Source of the DNA: an uncultured Dehalococcoidia bacterium
GTDB lineage: Bacteria > Chloroflexota > Dehalococcoidia > Lucifugimonadales > UBA3495
DNA: 64,000 nucleotides
Reading direction: 5' to 3'
Assembly: GCA_951812535.1 (NCBI GenBank)
Contig: CATOSK010000008.1
Span: forward strand, 1-64,000
The translations under genes and the position numbers were made by a program. Positions 60,718-64,000 of the stretch are shown piece after piece. Each line of letters opens with the position of its first letter. Within the stretch, counting starts at the first letter, position 1. The notes below the pieces were generated by a model. That model was not told where the DNA came from. It searched no databases and saw nothing but the letters and a program-made list of their open reading frames with translations.

Positions 60718-62268
60718 TTACTTCCCGGCGGCAATGAAGTCGGCGACGCGTTCTCCGATTGCCATGGTGGTGACGTTGGTGTTGGCGCGGATGCAGTCGG
60801 GCATGATGGACGCGTCTACGACGCGCAGCCCTTCTAGGCCGTGGACCCTCCCGTACTGGTCCACCACCGCCATCGGATCGGAGGCAGGACCCATCTTGCA
60901 CGTGCAGGATATGTGCTGGGATGTGGTGACCTCGCGATTCATCCACGCATCGAGGGCTTCGTCGGTTTCCAGGTCGGCGTCGGTGGGGTCCACCCGCTCC
61001 TGGATGATGTCCCTGAATGCCTCGTCCTCCCCCAGGGCTACGCAAATGCGGACGGACTCGCGCAGCCGCTTGCGGTCGAAATCCTCCTCCAGGTAGTGGT
61101 ATTCGAGGACGGGCTGGTCAGCTGGGTCGGTGGAGGCCAGCTTGAGCTCGCCGGCGCCGACGGCCAGGTAGATTCCGGCAGTCATGCGGATGCCCAGGGG
61201 GGCCATGCGGTTGCCGCCCCGGTTCACCCGCTCGGTGGCGAAGGACTGCATGGAAATCTTCATGTCGTTGCGGAGGTCCGACTCCTCGGCGGTGTAGCGC
61301 AGGGTCAGCTGCATCCGTGGTTTCAAACCATCGAGATCGAAACCTTGCCTCGTTCGCCAGGTGACCCACACCCCGGGATGGTCGCGCATGTTCTGGCCGA
61401 CACCCGGCTTGTCGGAGACCACGGGAATGCCCAGGCTGCGCAGGTGGTCGGCGGGGCCTACTCCGGAGAGCATGAGAATCTGGGGGGATCCGATGGCCCC
61501 GGCGGACAGGATGATCTCATCGCCCTCAACGACGAATCTCTCGCCGCCGCTTTCCAGTTCGACTCCGGTGGCCCGGTTGCCGTCAAAGATGAGCCGGTAG
61601 ACGGTGCAGTTGGGGCGGATGGTGAGGTTGAGCCGGTGGCGGGCCTGGTCGAGATAGCCCAGGGCCGTGCTCATGCGGATTCCGTTGGGGTTGTTGAGGG
61701 GTGTTGGCCCGACACCCCAGGTTTCCGGGTGGTTATGGTCGGCGCAGTCGGGGTAGCCGGCGGCCTGGCAGGCCTGGTAGAAGGCTTCCTGGGCGGGCAG
61801 CCAGGTCTCCCGCTTGAACCGGTGCATGAGGATGGGGCCGTCGCTGCCGTGGAAGTCGTCGCCGCCGAAGTCCGGGTCGGTCTCGATCTTGCGGAAGAAG
61901 GGCAGCAGCTTCTGGAAGGTCCACTCGTCGTTGCCGAAGGATGCCCAGGTGTCATAGTCCTCGGGGACGCCCCTCAGGAAGACCTGTCCGTTGATGGCGC
62001 TGGAGCCGCCGGTAACCTTGCCCCGGGGGACCATCATTAGGGGCGCGTCCTCGGTGGCCTTTCCGGTGAACTGCCAGTTGTGGTCGCTGGTCATCACGTC
62101 GGCTTCGGTGGCGTAACCGAACTTGACCTCCTCGGGGAGGTCTTCAAAGTTGGGATAGTCGGCCCCGGCCTCCAGCAGCAGAACGGAGCAGTTGGGGTCT
62201 TCGGTCAATCGAGTGGCCAGAATGGACCCGGCTGAACCGGCACCGATGATTATCTTGTCGTACTTCAT
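60718..62268 (-). CDS. GMC-family FAD oxidoreductase (choline dehydrogenase-like)
   Basis: A 516-residue flavoenzyme. The FAD motif is KIIIGAGSAGSILA near the start with LLLEAGADY at the ribose end. GMC signature 1 is GKVTGGSSAINGQVFLRG and signature 2 is ILSAGAIGSPQILMLSGVGP. The C-terminal active site has SQHISCTCKMG and NTNVTTMAIGE, where His then Asn replace the His-His/His-Asn pair variants. AAGGAGG precedes ATG 62268. It oxidises an alcohol to an aldehyde; the acceptor is likely quinone or oxygen. It stands alone between two similarly oriented genes. Confidence 0.92.
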   Translation of the reverse strand: MKYDKIIIGAGSAGSILATRLTEDPNCSVLLLEAGADYPNFEDLPEEVKFGYATEADVMTSDHNWQFTGKATEDAPLMMVPRGKVTGGSSAINGQVFLRGVPEDYDTWASFGNDEWTFQKLLPFFRKIETDPDFGGDDFHGSDGPILMHRFKRETWLPAQEAFYQACQAAGYPDCADHNHPETWGVGPTPLNNPNGIRMSTALGYLDQARHRLNLTIRPNCTVYRLIFDGNRATGVELESGGERFVVEGDEIILSAGAIGSPQILMLSGVGPADHLRSLGIPVVSDKPGVGQNMRDHPGVWVTWRTRQGFDLDGLKPRMQLTLRYTAEESDLRNDMKISMQSFATERVNRGGNRMAPLGIRMTAGIYLAVGAGELKLASTDPADQPVLEYHYLEEDFDRKRLRESVRICVALGEDEAFRDIIQERVDPTDADLETDEALDAWMNREVTTSQHISCTCKMGPASDPMAVVDQYGRVHGLEGLRVVDASIMPDCIRANTNVTTMAIGERVADFIAAGK

Positions 62269-62655
62269 GGGCCAACCTCCTTGTAACGCTATCCGCTACA
62301 TCCGCGGTGCGGGTGTACGGGTTGGGTCACGCCTGATTGAGGCTAGCCTAATTGGCGGCGTGGAGGGTGTCAATAAAGACGGGAAGCCGCTTCGGCCGTG
62401 GAACGACGGGGCAAAACCTGGGGACGGTGTGCCAGAAAGCAGAAACCCCGCTGGGGCGGGAAGGTCAGCGAAGAGTGCTCCCAAGCCGAAGGGGGAAGGT
62501 GATCACGGGAGCGGTGGTGGTGGCGTACTCGGGGTGCTGGGGTGGGGAATTGCCCCGGCTGCGCCTGGAGCGAGTATTGGATTGCTAGGCGCAGCCGGAA
62601 TTGGCTGATGTTCAGCCTGGAGGGGCGTTTTGGGCCCCGCGTGGGTTGTCGGCGT
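62269..62655. other. Intergenic region
   Basis: No gene supported. It contains GC-rich sequence between two minus-strand genes and presumably the GMC promoter, which I cannot place. Confidence 0.4.
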
Positions 62656-63414
62656 TCAGCCGGCGGCTTTTACGGGTTGGTGGGACTTGAGGAAGTCGCG
62701 GACCTGGTTGATGGTGGCAGCCTTGATGTCCTCGGCTTCCTTCCAGGGGTAGGGCGTGGCCTCGGCCCTGGGAGCGATCTCGATGAGGTCCATGGCGGCT
62801 TCCAGGGAATGGGACGGCGTGTCGTCGGGCATTACCAGCAGCGGAGTCTGGCAGGATCGGGCGAAGTCCCTGGAGACACAGTACATGAAATCCGGCTGCA
62901 CCCGGTACAGGTTGTGCAGGTACTGATCGACGGTTTCCATCGTCAGGCCAGGCCGCTGCGAGCACAGCTCAGGACCCCAGCTGTCGTGTCCGGAGTTGTA
63001 CATGGAGTCGGGGGTGGCGCTGGCGTGTCCGACAGGCTGGCACAGCACCGCAGCAAGGACTCGCTCGGGCGCCCTTTCCACCAGCTTCATGGCAAAGGGG
63101 CCGCCGATGCAGTACCCGATGAAGAAGAACTCGTTGATGCCAAGGTGGTCCAGGAGCCCCAACTGGTCATCGGCGAAGGCCCCCCAGGGGTCTTCGACCT
63201 GGACCGGTCCGGTGGACTGGCCGCCAATGGCGTTGCGCTGGTCCATGGTGATGCATCGGAAGTCATCCTTGAAGACCTCCATAGCGTTGAACACCTGCCC
63301 GGGCCACCCGCCCATAACGGAGTTCAAGCCCCCGCCCGGGGTCGCCAGCAGGGGGAAACCGGAGCCAACCTCTTCATAGTGGATGGTGACGTCACCCTTC
63401 GTAAAAAACGGCAT
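62656..63414 (-). CDS. Alpha/beta hydrolase with Cys nucleophile
   Basis: A 252-residue alpha/beta hydrolase. The nucleophile elbow is FIGYCIGGPF, with C102 in place of Ser, as in dienelactone hydrolases (GYCxGG). The oxyanion region is near ATPGGGLNS, the acid near LLVMPDDTPSH and the His is probably the SH in that segment or a later one. Such enzymes open lactones or hydrolyse activated esters. ATG 63414 is well placed, with AAGGAGAAAG upstream on its strand. It could act in the same degradation route as the GMC and luciferase-like enzymes (inference). Confidence 0.85.
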   Translation of the reverse strand: MPFFTKGDVTIHYEEVGSGFPLLATPGGGLNSVMGGWPGQVFNAMEVFKDDFRCITMDQRNAIGGQSTGPVQVEDPWGAFADDQLGLLDHLGINEFFFIGYCIGGPFAMKLVERAPERVLAAVLCQPVGHASATPDSMYNSGHDSWGPELCSQRPGLTMETVDQYLHNLYRVQPDFMYCVSRDFARSCQTPLLVMPDDTPSHSLEAAMDLIEIAPRAEATPYPWKEAEDIKAATINQVRDFLKSHQPVKAAG

Positions 63415-63711
63415 TACACTTTCTCCTTATGCAATCCTGGTCCAGCATCTGGAAAAATTGTAACGGGGCAGGCCGGGTTGTCAAGGAGAGAGTCGCCGGT
63501 CCGCGAGGCAGGGGCTCGACAGGAGGAAGGAGGGATGGACCCCGGCAGAGTGGGCCCAACGGGCCGGTTGGCTGCTACCCTATGTTATACTCCGAACCTG
63601 TTTCCCTTTGTCTCGCCGGCGATGATGCGAAAGGGCGGGGAGGGGAATCCCTGCATTGCCCCGGGGGAAATAGAATAGCAGCCTAATCCAACCAGTAGCG
63701 GAGTTTGTTCG
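63415..63711. other. Divergent intergenic region before argJ
   Basis: Between the hydrolase (minus) and argJ (plus). A TATACT box at 63586-63591 is a candidate argJ -10; its -35 is weak. Nothing else seen. Confidence 0.4.
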
Positions 63712-64000
63712 ATGGCCGGCCCCATTTCCTTTCTTGAACGCGGCACTGTGACCACCCCGAGGGGGTTTTCGGCTGGGGCTACCTACGCCGGATTGAAGAC
63801 ATATTCCGAGGATAAGCTGGACTTGGCGATAATCGTATCCGAGGCCCCTTGTGCGGGAGCCGGCGTCTTCACCACGAGCACCATAAAGTCTCCGACGGTT
63901 ACGGTGAACCGGGAGAACCTGGCCCAATCGCCCACCCGGGCCATCATCGTCAACGCCGGGATTGCCAACACTTCGGTCGGAGCGCAGGGGTACATAGACG
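63712..64000 (+). CDS. argJ: Arginine biosynthesis bifunctional protein ArgJ, 5' part
   Basis: Ornithine acetyltransferase/N-acetylglutamate synthase, cut by the window end after 96 residues. The start reads MAGPISFLERGTVTTPRGFS, then GLKTYSEDKLDLAIIVSEAP, AGVFTTSTIKSPTVTVNREN and AIIVNAGIANTSVGAQGYID. The order fits ArgJ; the usual NSGNANA segment is NAGIANT here, a notable variation. The Thr autoprocessing site would lie further on, outside the window. Confidence 0.87.
   Translation, partial: MAGPISFLERGTVTTPRGFSAGATYAGLKTYSEDKLDLAIIVSEAPCAGAGVFTTSTIKSPTVTVNRENLAQSPTRAIIVNAGIANTSVGAQGYID

Noticed and set aside
60841..62040. 400-codon plus-strand frame over the GMC gene
   Set aside because: Antisense to a well-supported enzyme gene and rich in Gly/Val/His without motifs.

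Overview
The window looks like a piece of a high-GC, free-living or host-associated bacterial chromosome that carries a heavy load of insertion sequences. Gene content points to Chloroflexota, in the Dehalococcoidia/SAR202 range. It includes a zinc-ribbon DEAD-box helicase, PPK2, a DUF151 nuclease-like protein, F420/FMN luciferase-like and phosphotriesterase-like enzymes, GMC oxidoreductase and lipoproteins with Pro/Thr-rich linkers. This assignment is an inference from gene style, not a computed phylogeny. I saw no rRNA, tRNA or CRISPR array.

Layout. 0-10 kb is a mobile-element zone: an IS701-like element with matched ends, a decayed stretch with a terminator, the DEAD-box helicase, an ISL3-like inverted-repeat mini-element, an IS3 scrap, a transglutaminase, an IS630 element, ppk2, a solo IS630 end and a 5'-truncated IS21 pair. 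10-17 kb holds a secreted cadherin/fibronectin repeat protein cut by one in-frame TAG, a decayed gene, a SWIM zinc-finger protein and a broken replication-relaxation-like gene. 17-25 kb has a sugar-nucleotide epimerase, a broken glycosyltransferase paralogue, an IS5 scrap with a second IS701 element nested in it, and a 1050-residue fusion of flippase-like membrane domain, phosphodiesterase and glycosyltransferase. 25-38 kb is a metal and envelope region: nitroreductase, DUF151 protein, an iron/cobalamin-type ABC operon ending in a cytochrome c lipoprotein, a methyltransferase, and an opposite-strand operon with a duplicated FEA1-like iron-assimilation lipoprotein, an Fe(III)-binding lipoprotein and a GT-C membrane protein. 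38-47 kb has UDP-glucose dehydrogenase, a transposase remnant, two secreted proteins (one a gluzincin peptidase), an EEP-fold protein and an orphan histidine kinase. 46.8-48.4 kb is an ISAs1 transposase riddled with tandem repeats. 49-55 kb is a defence-like operon (integrase scrap, XRE-ImmA/IrrE, PIN, Eco57I-like restriction-methyltransferase) whose last gene is broken. 55-64 kb has more scraps, then intact catabolic enzymes (phosphotriesterase-like, luciferase-like, GMC, a Cys-nucleophile hydrolase) and the start of argJ.

How it fits together. Three physiological themes stand out: iron acquisition (two separate uptake loci), envelope polysaccharide and lipid-linked sugar work (Ugd, UDP-glucuronate-type epimerase, GT-C and GT2 proteins), and oxidation or hydrolysis of organic substrates. 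Around them is a graveyard of at least ten transposable elements at different stages of decay, including one IS nested in another. The most unusual signals are short tandem duplications confined largely to transposase genes, the same 3'-end frame change in two IS701 elements, the triple-domain fusion, and the tandemly duplicated FEA1-like protein.
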